Of a stretch of 64,000 bases of DNA, positions 55,972-64,000 are shown piece after piece. A program made the position numbers and the translations under genes. Under the pieces are notes generated by a model. That model was not told the DNA's origin, made no database searches, and was given only the letters and a program-made list of their open reading frames with translations. Source of the DNA: Sporanaerobium hydrogeniformans (lineage in GTDB: Bacteria; Bacillota; Clostridia; Lachnospirales; Cellulosilyticaceae); NCBI RefSeq assembly GCF_002735925.1, contig NZ_PEDL01000003.1, positions 62,001 through 126,000 of the forward strand. The letters are read 5' to 3'. The stretch's first letter is position 1. Every line of letters begins with the position of its first letter.

Positions 55972-57198
55972 TTATTCAAGGGCACTTAAACGAATGATTT
56001 GTAAAAGGGTTTGAGTAGCAGCCTCCATATGAGAAAGAACGGCGAACTCAAGGTGACTATGAAAGTTATAGCCACCGGTAAAAAGGTTGGGACAAGGAAG
56101 CCCCATAAAAGAAAGGCGAGCACCATCTGTCCCCCCACGAATAGGTACCTTTTTGATAGGAATTTCCAAATGAGCCATAGCTTTTTTGGCTAAAGCTAAA
56201 ACATGAGGATGTTTTTCAATAATTGTACGCATATTGTTATATTGATTGGTGATGAGAACAGTAACTGCTTCTTTACCATAAATAGCTTGAAGCTGAGTAG
56301 CTATTTGATAAAGAAATATTTTGCGTTTTTCAAAGCTGTCTTGATCAAAATCACGAATAATGTAAGAGAGTGTCGTTTGTTCTACAGTACCTTCCATATG
56401 ATGAAGATGAAAGAAGCCTTCATAGTCACTTGTACATTCAGGTACTTCGTGCACTGGTAAAAGCGCATGAAAGGCATTTGCAATAGTAAGGCTATTTTTC
56501 ATTTTACCCTTTGCATAACCGGGGTGAATATTGCGTCCTTTGCAAATGATTTTAGCCGAGGCAGCATAAAAATTTTCTATTTCACATTCACCTAATTCTC
56601 CACCGTCAACAGTATAAGCAAAATCTGCTCCAAAACGCGCCACATCAAAGTGGTCAGCACCATGTCCTATTTCTTCATCTGGTGTAAAGGCAATACGAAT
56701 GGTACCATGAGGGATTTCAGGATGGGAAAGAAGATATTCCATAGCTGTTAAAATTTCAGCAATACCACATTTATCATCTGCTCCTAATAAGGTAGTACCA
56801 TCAGTGACAATAAGGGTTTCACCAACAAGAGTATCTAAAATAGGAAAATCTTGAGGTGACAAACAGTAGGAATGTGCAGCATCTAAGAAAAGATCTCCAC
56901 CTGAATAAGTAACTAAACGTGGCTTGACCTGATTTCCACTACAGTCTGGTGATGTATCCATATGGGCAATAAAACCAATGGTAGGCAAAGGTTTATCTGT
57001 TGTAGCAGGTAAAGTAGCCATCACATAGCCATAGTTATCGAGCTGTACATCTTTAAGTCCTAACATTTCACACTCTTGAACAAGGAGCTTTGCAAAATCC
57101 ATTTGAGAAGCAGTAGAAGGAAAGGAAAGACTTCCTTCTTGAGACTGTGTATTGTATTGTACGTAAGTTAAAAAACGTTGAAGTAGTTTTTCGGTCAT
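55972..57198 (-). CDS. pepT: Peptidase T (tripeptide aminopeptidase)
   Basis: 408 residues of the M20B family. Metal and catalytic motifs: IAHMDTSPD, TTLLGADDKCGIAE, FTPDEEIGHGADHFD and PIRGGTDGARLS. It removes N-terminal residues from tripeptides in the cytosol. ATG 57198 has AAGGAG about 9 nt upstream. Its minus-strand neighbour upstream is a separate unit with its own terminator. Confidence 0.96.
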   Translation of the reverse strand: MTEKLLQRFLTYVQYNTQSQEGSLSFPSTASQMDFAKLLVQECEMLGLKDVQLDNYGYVMATLPATTDKPLPTIGFIAHMDTSPDCSGNQVKPRLVTYSGGDLFLDAAHSYCLSPQDFPILDTLVGETLIVTDGTTLLGADDKCGIAEILTAMEYLLSHPEIPHGTIRIAFTPDEEIGHGADHFDVARFGADFAYTVDGGELGECEIENFYAASAKIICKGRNIHPGYAKGKMKNSLTIANAFHALLPVHEVPECTSDYEGFFHLHHMEGTVEQTTLSYIIRDFDQDSFEKRKIFLYQIATQLQAIYGKEAVTVLITNQYNNMRTIIEKHPHVLALAKKAMAHLEIPIKKVPIRGGTDGARLSFMGLPCPNLFTGGYNFHSHLEFAVLSHMEAATQTLLQIIRLSALE

Positions 57199-57239
57199 AA
57201 TGAAACTCCTTAATTAAGTAATTTTTACTTAGTATAAAA

Positions 57240-57277
57240 CAAAAAGACACTTTATCACAAGGATTTAGTGCCTTTTA
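57240..57277 (-). terminator. Terminator of the P-loop protein gene
   Basis: Read on the minus strand, AAAAGGCACT pairs with AGTGTCTTTT (one G-U pair) and T residues follow. Confidence 0.65.
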
Positions 57278-57305
57278 AGTTATAAAACGAAATTATTTTG
57301 AGAGA

Positions 57306-57719
57306 TTAAGCAATAAGATAAGGCACTAAATGAGCAGGAAGATCATTGGAAGAACAAGAGGCACCTACAAAGAATTCAACTTGGTACTTATCAGAGAGTG
57401 TGTTAAGTTTATCAAAGAAATAGAGAAGATCATCCATAGAAGCATGTGTGATTTTAATAAGCTCATCAATAAACACTGCTTCAATATCATGATTACTAGA
57501 GAGGACACCGCACAGAAAACCAAAGAAATCATTAGGAGAATGGATAGGGAAGGTAGAGGCTTCAATTAAACGAATTTGATGGGAAAGTGCATAGCGATGA
57601 GTAGTAGCGCTATCAATATAAACGATATGACCTTTAAGAGTTGTTACTTTAGTGTTGGCAACATCAATCATCTTTTTGGTTTTGCCTTCACCATTTTGCC
57701 CTGCAATAATCTTTATCAT
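57306..57719 (-). CDS. Small P-loop protein, uncharacterised
   Basis: 137 residues. Walker A GQNGEGKTKK is at residues 7-16 and a Walker B-like strand AVFIDELIKI is near 83-92. The protein is much shorter than common ATPases, with no sensor or arginine-finger region visible. The layout recalls the thymidine-kinase/RecA-like core. ATG 57719 has GAGGTG 6-7 nt upstream. It stands as its own unit between pepT and a DUF378 gene. I cannot assign a function. Confidence 0.75.
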   Translation of the reverse strand: MIKIIAGQNGEGKTKKMIDVANTKVTTLKGHIVYIDSATTHRYALSHQIRLIEASTFPIHSPNDFFGFLCGVLSSNHDIEAVFIDELIKITHASMDDLLYFFDKLNTLSDKYQVEFFVGASCSSNDLPAHLVPYLIA

Positions 57720-57865
57720 AACACATCACCTCTTAAAATATTTATTTTATTATTATATTTATTCCATATACTTTATCAAATACCTCTTTTTTTATGAAAA
57801 ATATAAAATTTTTTTTTGAAATAAGGTTCTATTAGGTAAATATAACCAAAAATAAAGGTTATAAT

Positions 57866-57893
57866 AAAAACCACTTAAAAATAAGTGGTTTTT
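57866..57893 (-). terminator. Terminator of the DUF378 gene
   Basis: AAAAACCACTT pairs perfectly with AAGTGGTTTTT. It lies 10 nt past the DUF378 stop. Next to it is a separate TATAACC/GGTTATA inverted repeat (57841-57863). Confidence 0.8.
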
Positions 57894-57902
57894 AAAGACT
57901 TA

Positions 57903-58124
57903 TTAATTATTAGAATAGGGTTGGTCGTAAACACGTCCATAAAGAGTAAGACAGTAAATGCCTGCGATACCGATGATTGCATAGATTACACGGCTAATCC
58001 ATGAACTCATGCCACCAAATAAAAAGGCTACTAGGTCAAATTGGAAAAAGCCAACAAGTCCCCAGTTAATAGCACCAATAATAATAAGTGTAATTGCGAT
58101 ATAATCAAAAGTACGAGATTTCAT
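57903..58124 (-). CDS. DUF378-family small membrane protein
   Basis: 73 residues with two hydrophobic helices (about 8-28 and 43-62). The first helix contains IGAINWGLVGFFQFDLVAFLFG, the DUF378 signature. It is an inner-membrane protein of unknown role, often single-copy in Firmicutes. AAAGGTGG precedes ATG 58124 by 10 nt. Confidence 0.9.
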   Translation of the reverse strand: MKSRTFDYIAITLIIIGAINWGLVGFFQFDLVAFLFGGMSSWISRVIYAIIGIAGIYCLTLYGRVYDQPYSNN

Positions 58125-58323
58125 TACCTTATTGCCACCTTTCTAGTAAGTATTGTTTAACATAAGGATAACCTTATTATGGCATAATCTCTTTTTTTTA
58201 TGCATCTTTTAAAAAATTCTTTGAAATGATAAAAAGAAGTTAAAAAGTCAGTTACTAAAACTCATAAATTCGTTGAAAATACAATATAAATGAAAAGAGA
58301 CCCTTCTATAGAAGAGGTAAAAA

Positions 58324-59247
58324 ATGACACTATTTATAAAAAGAAACAATAAGCAAGGTGTTTATGATGTGCTTGAAATGGAAAAAGATTTAAAAAAACT
58401 TACAATAGTTTATCCCTTTTTTAAAAAAAGTATATGTGGAAAAAGTACATTTGGAAATCCTCTTTATCTTGTGCGAATAGGAAAAGGTTCAAGGAAGATA
58501 CATATTAATGGGAGTCACCATGGTAATGAGTGGTTAACTTCACTTATTTTAATAGAAAGCATGTATAGACTGAGTAAAGCAATTCAAAGGAGAGAAACAC
58601 TATATGGAATAGATGCTTATCAGCTTTTAGAAAAAGTAACCTATGATTTTGTACCGATGGTTAATCCAGATGGTGTACAACTCTGTGCAGGAAAGCTTCC
58701 TGATGGTGAAGTAGGTAGGAGGTTAAAAGAGTGGAATCAAGGATTGGAAGATTTTACACGTTGGAAAGCAAATGGAAGAGGTGTTGATCTTAATCGTAAC
58801 TATAATGCTGGTTTTATAGAGTATACCATGCAGAGTAAACAAAAAATTCCCAGTTATGCTTACTTTGCAGGACCTTTTCCAGAAAGTGAAAAGGAAACAA
58901 AAGCATTGGCAGATTTAACACGGCGTCAAAAATATGATCTTGTACTAGCGTACCATAGTCAAGGGCAAGTCATCTATTGGAATTACAAGGCATTAGAGGT
59001 TGATAATGGTTTAAAATATGCTAAAATGTTTTCAGAAGCTAGTGGGTATCAATTGGACACGCCAGAACCTGAAGCTGCTTCAGGAGGCTATAAAGATTGG
59101 TTTATTGAGACCTTCCAAAAGCCTGGATATACAATAGAATGTGGTTTAGGTGAGAATCCTTTACCACTTGACCAATTGGAAGATTGTGTAAAAGCCACTT
59201 TACCTATTTTGGTATTGGCTTCTAAGGACTTAAGAAAAGAGGATTAA
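58324..59247 (+). CDS. M14-family zinc carboxypeptidase
   Basis: 307 residues. Zinc ligands: GSHHGNEW gives the HxxE pair near residue 68, and AYHSQGQ supplies the third His. The catalytic Glu lies in YTIECGLGENP, and the substrate-binding RGVDLNRNYNAG is present. The pattern matches gamma-D-glutamyl-meso-diaminopimelate peptidase I-type enzymes, though no LysM domain or signal peptide is present. It may recycle or cut wall peptides. ATG 58324 has AGAGGT upstream. Confidence 0.88.
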   Translation: MTLFIKRNNKQGVYDVLEMEKDLKKLTIVYPFFKKSICGKSTFGNPLYLVRIGKGSRKIHINGSHHGNEWLTSLILIESMYRLSKAIQRRETLYGIDAYQLLEKVTYDFVPMVNPDGVQLCAGKLPDGEVGRRLKEWNQGLEDFTRWKANGRGVDLNRNYNAGFIEYTMQSKQKIPSYAYFAGPFPESEKETKALADLTRRQKYDLVLAYHSQGQVIYWNYKALEVDNGLKYAKMFSEASGYQLDTPEPEAASGGYKDWFIETFQKPGYTIECGLGENPLPLDQLEDCVKATLPILVLASKDLRKED

Positions 59248-59250
59248 TGT

Positions 59251-60204
59251 GTGGACACTTATTTAAAATATTCAACCTATCTTCGTGAAAAATATGGAGA
59301 AAAGGTTTATAAATTACCCATTCAGCTTCCTGTTACCTGTCCTAATCGGGACGGAACGTGTGGCAGTGGAGGATGTACTTTTTGTGGAGACATAGGAACA
59401 GGCTTTGAAATGTATGAAGCAACTGAGAGTATAGCTGAACAGCTTCAGAAGAATAAAGACTATATGGGAAAACGTTATAAGGCAAGATTGTTTATTGCTT
59501 ATTTTCAAAATTATAGCAATACTTATATGTCTCTAGAAGCCTTCAGTCAAGTGATAGAGACCATTCGTGATAAAGATATTGTGGAAATAGCAGTCTCTAC
59601 CCGTCCTGACTGTATTCATCCAGCCTACTTAGAGATTTTAAAAGCGTGGGCGATTAAGCACCAAAAGGAAATATGTATAGAATTAGGTTTGCAAACAATA
59701 AACTATCATACGCTTAAAAAAATCAATAGAGGACATGGATTAGCGGAGTATTTAGATGCTATACTTATGATTAAAAGTTATGGCTTTAAGGTATGTACTC
59801 ACGTCATTTTAAATTTACCTTGGGATACAGAGCAAGATACTATAGAGACAGCTAAGTGTCTTTCTGTACTCCAAAGTGATTATGTGAAATTACATGCACT
59901 TTATTTAATAAAGGGAACACCACTTGCGAAAGCTTATGAAAAAGGAAATTTTGAAATGCTTTCTCTTGAAGGTTACAAAGAGCGTGTTAAGCTTTTTTTG
60001 CGGTATCTAAATCCTCAAATTGTTGTACAGCGGCTCATAGGCAGAGCGCCAGAAGAGGTAACAATTTTTGCAAATTGGGATACTAGTTGGTGGAAGATTC
60101 ATGATGACCTTGTGGCAGAAATGCAAGAGAGTGGACAAAAGCAAGGAGATCTCTATAACTATAGACAAGGAAAAGCTGTAAGAAGGTGGACAGAATCTTC
60201 TTAA
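59251..60204 (+). CDS. TIGR01212-family radical SAM protein
   Basis: 317 residues. The cluster region is CPNRDGTCGSGGCTFCGD, whose later three cysteines form the 4Fe-4S site, and the family's GTGFE follows. YFQNYSNTY and HVILNLPWDT match the TIGR01212/YtqA group. The reaction is unknown. GTG 59251 lies 3 nt after the M14 peptidase stop, so these two are probably translationally coupled. Confidence 0.9.
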   Translation: MDTYLKYSTYLREKYGEKVYKLPIQLPVTCPNRDGTCGSGGCTFCGDIGTGFEMYEATESIAEQLQKNKDYMGKRYKARLFIAYFQNYSNTYMSLEAFSQVIETIRDKDIVEIAVSTRPDCIHPAYLEILKAWAIKHQKEICIELGLQTINYHTLKKINRGHGLAEYLDAILMIKSYGFKVCTHVILNLPWDTEQDTIETAKCLSVLQSDYVKLHALYLIKGTPLAKAYEKGNFEMLSLEGYKERVKLFLRYLNPQIVVQRLIGRAPEEVTIFANWDTSWWKIHDDLVAEMQESGQKQGDLYNYRQGKAVRRWTESS

Positions 60205-60231
60205 AAATTAAGCAAAGAGAGGAGAGTAGGG

Positions 60232-60531
60232 ATGGTAAGGGGGTTAAAGCTAGAACAGTGGATAAAAGAAAAAGTGTATTTTTATAAAAGAAAAAACTAT
60301 TATAAAATGAAACGTCTTAATTACCGATTCAATCATAATGCCTTAAGGTTGGTGGGAAGTATTTGTATTATAATAGGTTTCTTCCTTATACTTAAAGGTT
60401 GTAATCATCTTATCAAACAAGCTGAAAAATCAATGGATATTTCCAACTCTTTGCAAATATGTTATAGTGAAAAAATAAAGAAGGAGGTCTTAAATGAAAA
60501 TATGGGCAATAGCAGATCTTCACTTAGGTGA
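60232..60531 (+). CDS. Small single-span membrane protein
   Basis: 99 residues. A basic N-terminal half (many Lys, Arg and Tyr) precedes one membrane helix (about 42-60: LVGSICIIIGFFLILKG). The C-terminal tail overlaps the next gene by 38 nt. ATG 60232 has AGGAGAG upstream. No family recognised; it may be a real co-transcribed gene, but the tail overlap lowers confidence. Confidence 0.55.
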   Translation: MVRGLKLEQWIKEKVYFYKRKNYYKMKRLNYRFNHNALRLVGSICIIIGFFLILKGCNHLIKQAEKSMDISNSLQICYSEKIKKEVLNENMGNSRSSLR

Positions 60532-61240
60532 AGCTCTCCATAAGCCAATGGCTATTTTTGGAGCCCATTGGGAGCAGCATACTCAGAAGCTAAAAAAAGC
60601 ATGGGAGGCTTGTATAGAACCTGAGGATGTCATTCTTTTACCCGGTGATTTATCTTGGGGGATGAACCTTGCTGAGGCGTACAAAGACTTGGCTTTCATT
60701 GATGCACTCCCAGGTAAAAAAATATGTATAAAAGGCAATCATGATTATTGGTGGCAGAGCCTTAGAAAGTTAAATAATAGTGGATTTAAGACACTTTTAT
60801 TTCTTCAAAATAATACGTTTATACTAGGCAAATGGGGAATATGTGGTACAAGAGGATGGCTATGTCCTGGACAAGAAGGGACGACTTTGCAAGATGAAAA
60901 GTTATTTATAAGAGAAATAAAACGTTTAAAACTTTCTTTAGAGGCTGCAAGGAGAGAAGGGGCAGAAGAACTTCTTGTAATGCTCCACTATCCACCTACC
61001 TTGGGTGGACAAGCTCAGTCACCACTTACCACACTTCTTAAAGAGTATCCAGTGAAACAGGTTGTTTATGGACATCTCCATGATACTACTTCCTGGGAGA
61101 AGGCTTTAAAAGGTTATCAGGAAGGAATACTTTATCGACTTGTAGCTGCTGATTATTTAGAGTTTAAGCCACTTTGTTTAATAGAAGATAGGACAATAAA
61201 TGATGAAAGGAATATTCATGAAATTACCAGTTGCATTTGA
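60494..61240 (+). CDS. Metallophosphoesterase
   Basis: 248 residues of the calcineurin-like fold. Motifs in order: ADLHLGE, PGDLSWGMN, KGNHDYWWQ, MLHYPPT and YGHLHDT. It should hydrolyse a phosphomonoester or phosphodiester with two metals. Substrate unknown. ATG 60494 has AAGGAGG 6-7 nt upstream. It overlaps the next gene by about 23 nt. Confidence 0.93.
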   Translation: MKIWAIADLHLGEALHKPMAIFGAHWEQHTQKLKKAWEACIEPEDVILLPGDLSWGMNLAEAYKDLAFIDALPGKKICIKGNHDYWWQSLRKLNNSGFKTLLFLQNNTFILGKWGICGTRGWLCPGQEGTTLQDEKLFIREIKRLKLSLEAARREGAEELLVMLHYPPTLGGQAQSPLTTLLKEYPVKQVVYGHLHDTTSWEKALKGYQEGILYRLVAADYLEFKPLCLIEDRTINDERNIHEITSCI

Positions 61241-62582
61241 AACAAAAATGAGGAAATTATTAGGTGAGGAATATGCTCACTATATAGCTTCTTATAACCA
61301 TCCTAAAAGTAGAGGTTTTCGCATCAACCCATTAAAAGTATCTATGGAGGAATGGAATCGAATCTCCCCCTTTGAAACACGAAAAAGAGTGCCTTGGTGT
61401 GAGCAAGGTTTTTATTATGAAGCTAAGGAAAAGCCTACTAAGCATCCTTACTACTTTGCAGGACTTTACTATATTCAAGAACCTAGTGCCATGGCACCAG
61501 GGGCTTATCTTCCTATTGAAGAAGGAGATCGTGTATTGGATTTATGTGCAGCACCTGGAGGAAAATCCACTCAGGTTGGTTCGCGACTTGGTCAAAAGGG
61601 GGTTCTTGTTTCTAATGATATTAGTGCCACCCGAGCAATGGCTCTTCTTAAAAATATTGAAAGCTTTGGTATCCGAAATGCAATTGTAACAGCGGAAACA
61701 CCTGAACGTCTTTCTAGCAAATTAGAAGGTTATTTTGATAAAATTTTGATTGATGCCCCTTGTTCAGGTGAAGGGATGTTTAAAAAAAGTGAAGAAGCCA
61801 TTAAGAGCTGGGAAAAATATGGAGTAAGCCACTGCTGTAACTTGCAACGTGAGATATTAGACTATGCGGCACATATGCTACGCCCACAAGGAATGATTCT
61901 TTATTCTACCTGTACCTTCTCGCCGGAAGAAAATGAGGGGATGATGGAAGCATTTCTTACTAAACATCCGGATTTTAAAGTGATACCTCTAACGCCTAAA
62001 GGTGGTATTCAAAAGGCTCATCCTGAATGGGGAGGTGCGAGAGAAGCTCTGAAGGATGCACTTAGATTATGGCCTCACCATCTAGAAGGTGAAGGACATT
62101 TTGTATGTCTTTTACAAAAAAAGGGGGAAAAGAAAGAATATAGGTCTTATCTGCCTCTAGAAAAACGTATTAAAGATTATCCAGATATGGCTACATTCTT
62201 CGAAAAGGAAACGACAATCTCTTTAGAGACACCTGTGATGGAAGTAAAGGGTAAAATTTATGCTGTCCCAAAGGAAAGCCCCGATTTAAGTGGCCTTCGA
62301 GTTCTTCGTAATGGTCTTTTATTAGGAGAACTTAAAAATAAACGTTTTGAACCTTCCCATGCTTTAGTGCTGGGCTATGAAAAGGATTGTTTTAAACATA
62401 CCATTGATTTTAAGGCAGAGGATGAAGCTGTTAAGCGTTATTTAAAGGGAGAAACGCTTCTCTATGAAGCACCTAAAGGATATCATGTTATAACAGTAGA
62501 TGGCTATCCTTTAGGTTGGGTAAAAGCTCAAAATGACAGGCTTAAAAATGAATACCCACCAAGTTGGCGAATGATGGGATAA
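61218..62582 (+). CDS. RsmF/NOL1-NOP2-sun rRNA cytosine-C5 methyltransferase
   Basis: 454 residues. SAM site DLCAAPGGKSTQ, IDAPCSGEGMFKK, and catalytic Cys in YSTCTFSPEENE. The C-terminal part (about 310-450) matches the RsmF_methylt_ci-type domain with GLRVLRNGLLLGE. It methylates a cytosine of 16S rRNA. Start ATG 61218 has AAAGGA 6 nt upstream; the ATG pair at 61200 lacks one. Confidence 0.93.
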   Translation: MKLPVAFETKMRKLLGEEYAHYIASYNHPKSRGFRINPLKVSMEEWNRISPFETRKRVPWCEQGFYYEAKEKPTKHPYYFAGLYYIQEPSAMAPGAYLPIEEGDRVLDLCAAPGGKSTQVGSRLGQKGVLVSNDISATRAMALLKNIESFGIRNAIVTAETPERLSSKLEGYFDKILIDAPCSGEGMFKKSEEAIKSWEKYGVSHCCNLQREILDYAAHMLRPQGMILYSTCTFSPEENEGMMEAFLTKHPDFKVIPLTPKGGIQKAHPEWGGAREALKDALRLWPHHLEGEGHFVCLLQKKGEKKEYRSYLPLEKRIKDYPDMATFFEKETTISLETPVMEVKGKIYAVPKESPDLSGLRVLRNGLLLGELKNKRFEPSHALVLGYEKDCFKHTIDFKAEDEAVKRYLKGETLLYEAPKGYHVITVDGYPLGWVKAQNDRLKNEYPPSWRMMG

Positions 62583-62594
62583 AGGATGAGGATA

Positions 62595-63317
62595 ATGAAA
62601 ATAAAAAAAATGAGATTAGATCGCTTTTTAGTGCATACAGGGTATGGAAGCCGAAGTGAAGTACAAAAGTTAGTTAAACAAGGCAAGGTAACTGTTAAAG
62701 GTGAAGTGATAAAAAAATCAGATACTTCCATTAATGTGCTAGAAGATGAAGTAAAAGTAAGGGGTGAAAATGTTTCATACCAAGAGTTCTATTATTATAT
62801 TCTTTATAAGCCGGCAGGCTATATTACGGCTACGGAAGACTTAAGGCAGGAAACCGTACTAGATTTATTAGATCCTATTGATCGTAATAAAGGTTTATGT
62901 CCTGTGGGACGTTTGGATAAAGATACGGAAGGGCTTCTTATTCTTACTAATGATGGACAGCTTAATCATGCATTGCTTTCACCTAAAAAACATGTGGATA
63001 AAGTTTATTATGCAAAGCTAGAAGGAGAAGTTGGAAGAGAAGATATAGAGCGTTTTAGAGAAGGTTTGACTTTAGAAGATGGTACAAAGCTTCAGCCAGC
63101 AGAGCTTGAGATTATTAAAACAGGTGCTGAATCAGAAGTCCATGTGACGATTAGAGAGGGGAAGTTCCATCAAGTGAAACGTATGGCTTTAGCAGTAGGG
63201 AAAAAAGTTATTTACTTAAAGCGTATTCAAATGGGAAGACTTTCGTTACCGAGTGATTTAGAGCCAGGTGCTTATCGTCCATTAACGAGTGAAGAGCTTG
63301 AACAATTAAGCAAATAG
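62595..63317 (+). CDS. Pseudouridine synthase of the RsuA/RluB/E/F family
   Basis: 240 residues. S4 RNA-binding domain (1-60: RLDRFLVHTGYGSRSEVQKL) followed by the catalytic domain, whose motif GRLDKDTEGLLILTNDG holds the catalytic Asp. It converts uridine to pseudouridine in rRNA, probably 16S or 23S. Start at ATG 62595 because AAAGGATGAGG lies upstream; ATG 62586 overlaps that site. Confidence 0.94.
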   Translation: MKIKKMRLDRFLVHTGYGSRSEVQKLVKQGKVTVKGEVIKKSDTSINVLEDEVKVRGENVSYQEFYYYILYKPAGYITATEDLRQETVLDLLDPIDRNKGLCPVGRLDKDTEGLLILTNDGQLNHALLSPKKHVDKVYYAKLEGEVGREDIERFREGLTLEDGTKLQPAELEIIKTGAESEVHVTIREGKFHQVKRMALAVGKKVIYLKRIQMGRLSLPSDLEPGAYRPLTSEELEQLSK

Positions 63318-63417
63318 TCTTTATTGGGTTTAAAACCTCTAAAAACTGGAAAATGGTTCTAGTTGAAAAGAGGATAGAATGTTATTCTTAATATATATCG
63401 TAAGTAAAAGTGGAGCG

Positions 63418-63470
63418 AGTGTTTTTTTACAACTGAGAGAATTGTAAAGAAGCACTTGTTTTTCTTTTGG
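63418..63470 (+). terminator. Terminator after the pseudouridine synthase gene
   Basis: AGTGTTTTTTTACAA pairs with TTGTAAAGAAGCACT (two G-U pairs) and is followed by a T-rich tract. Confidence 0.65.
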
Positions 63471-63534
63471 AGCAATAACTAAAAAGCAACAACTAAAAAT
63501 AGAAAAAATTAGACGATAAAAATTTATATGCATA

Positions 63535-63562
63535 TTGAAAAAGTAGGATTATAGTGTATAAT
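63535..63562 (+). promoter_or_regulatory. argF promoter
   Basis: TTGAAA (63535-63540), a 16-nt spacer and TATAAT (63557-63562) lie 50 nt before argF. Confidence 0.75.
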
Positions 63563-63566
63563 AAAC

Positions 63567-63598
63567 TAATAAATATTCAAAAATTTAATAAATATACA
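63567..63598 (+). promoter_or_regulatory. Possible ArgR/AhrC operator
   Basis: TAATAAATATTCA (63567-63579) and TAATAAATATACA (63586-63598) are 19 bp apart just after the -10 element. They resemble ARG boxes (AATAAAAATTCA-like). Binding by an arginine repressor here would block argF transcription; this is inferred. Confidence 0.45.
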
Positions 63599-63611
63599 AG
63601 GAGGATTCAGT

Positions 63612-64000
63612 ATGTTTGGATTAAAAGGAAAATCTTTTCTTACTTTGCATGACTTTTCAAAACAAGAAATTACTTATTTATTGGACTTAGCGGCAGAATT
63701 AAAAGCTAAAAAGCGCATGGGTATTAAGGGGGAGCTTTTAGCAGGTAAAAATGTAGCACTTATTTTTGAGAAGCCTTCTACACGCACACGCTGTGCTTTT
63801 ACAGTAGCCTGTGTAGATGAAGGTGCGCATCCTGAATACTTAGGTAAAGATGATATTCAGTTAGGTCATAAAGAAAGTGTACAAGATACGGCACGTGTAT
63901 TAGGACGCTTATTTGATGCTATTGAATTTCGTGGTTTTTCTCAACAAGTGGTAGAGGATTTGGCAAAATACAGTGGAGTTCCTGTGTATAATGGTTTAAC
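63612..64000 (+). CDS. argF: Ornithine carbamoyltransferase, 5' part
   Basis: 129 residues visible; the gene runs out of the window. The beginning [17 protein letters not shown] and EKPSTRTR (the carbamoyl-phosphate loop) followed by [16 protein letters not shown] are the ornithine carbamoyltransferase signature. It makes citrulline for arginine synthesis or, in arginine deiminase organisms, degrades it. ATG 63612 has AAGGAGG about 9 nt upstream. Its promoter and possible arginine boxes precede it. Confidence 0.95.
   Translation, partial: MFGLKGKSFLTLHDFSKQEITYLLDLAAELKAKKRMGIKGELLAGKNVALIFEKPSTRTRCAFTVACVDEGAHPEYLGKDDIQLGHKESVQDTARVLGRLFDAIEFRGFSQQVVEDLAKYSGVPVYNGL

Noticed and set aside
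57330-57797. Plus-strand frames across the P-loop protein gene
   Set aside because: They are antisense to a gene with Walker motifs, ribosome site and terminator, and have no motif of their own.
1-64000. CRISPR arrays, tRNA or rRNA genes
   Set aside because: No regularly spaced direct repeats with unique spacers, no tRNA T-loop text (GGTTCGAATCC) and no rRNA-like stretches were seen on reading. The three 20-bp repeats at 12371-12430 have no spacers.

Overview
The window is chromosomal DNA from a low-G+C, endospore-forming anaerobe of the class Clostridia. The grounds are A/T-rich codon use, AGGAGG-type ribosome sites, YqfC/YqfD sporulation proteins, a PdaA-type spore-cortex deacetylase, YesM/YesN two-component proteins with an Lpl-type sugar ABC transporter, an [FeFe]-hydrogenase-like protein, a glmS ribozyme and a tyrosine T-box. 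Gene content suggests a Lachnospirales/Cellulosilyticum-like organism; that placement is inference, since no database could be searched.

Layout. 1-10.2 kb: the 3' end of an M16C peptidase gene, an L,D-transpeptidase, an aminotransferase (minus), a DUF815 ATPase, a SulP transporter, exported GerMN and transglutaminase proteins, and two small proteins. 10.3-12.34 kb: glmS behind its self-cleaving riboswitch. 12.35-17.2 kb: an accessory island whose left edge looks like a decayed Tn7-type transposon at the classical attTn7 position. A TGTGGG terminus lies 25 nt past the glmS stop, followed by three tandem 20-bp repeats and a tnsA fragment, then IS66 and IS3-family debris. An XRE-PAS regulator and a chemoreceptor are the only intact genes there. 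17.3-23.1 kb: a hydrogenase-like protein, PdaA (minus), a ribbon-helix-helix-like protein and ClpB. 23.2-31.7 kb: a carbohydrate-uptake locus with an anchored binding protein, YesM-like kinase, YesN-like regulator, two LplB/LplC-like permeases and a lipoprotein binding protein.

31.8-39.2 kb is the conserved sporulation/RNA-metabolism cluster yqfC-yqfD-phoH-pgpH-ybeY-cdd-era-yqzL-recO (dgkA missing; pgpH with an apparent frameshift in an A10 run). 39.3-52.2 kb is a long plus-strand series: polA, coaE, a lytic transglycosylase, an oligopeptide-type binding lipoprotein, a GalT-like protein, an FtsA-like ATPase, an ACT/UPF0210 pair, pepD and an AI-2E-family permease. 52.2-58.1 kb holds tyrS with its T-box (minus), a glgX-like debranching enzyme (plus), and pepT, a small P-loop protein and a DUF378 protein (all minus). 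58.3-64 kb holds an M14 peptidase, a TIGR01212 radical SAM protein, a small membrane protein, a phosphoesterase, an rRNA cytosine methyltransferase, a pseudouridine synthase, and the start of argF behind possible arginine boxes.

Most of the window is core housekeeping. The strongest candidate for something out of the ordinary is the glmS-associated Tn7-like relic with its far-end candidate boundary near 16.91 kb. Next are the homopolymer frameshift in pgpH, the divergent [FeFe]-hydrogenase motifs, and the anchored binding protein paired with a histidine kinase. I saw no tRNA or rRNA genes and no CRISPR array.
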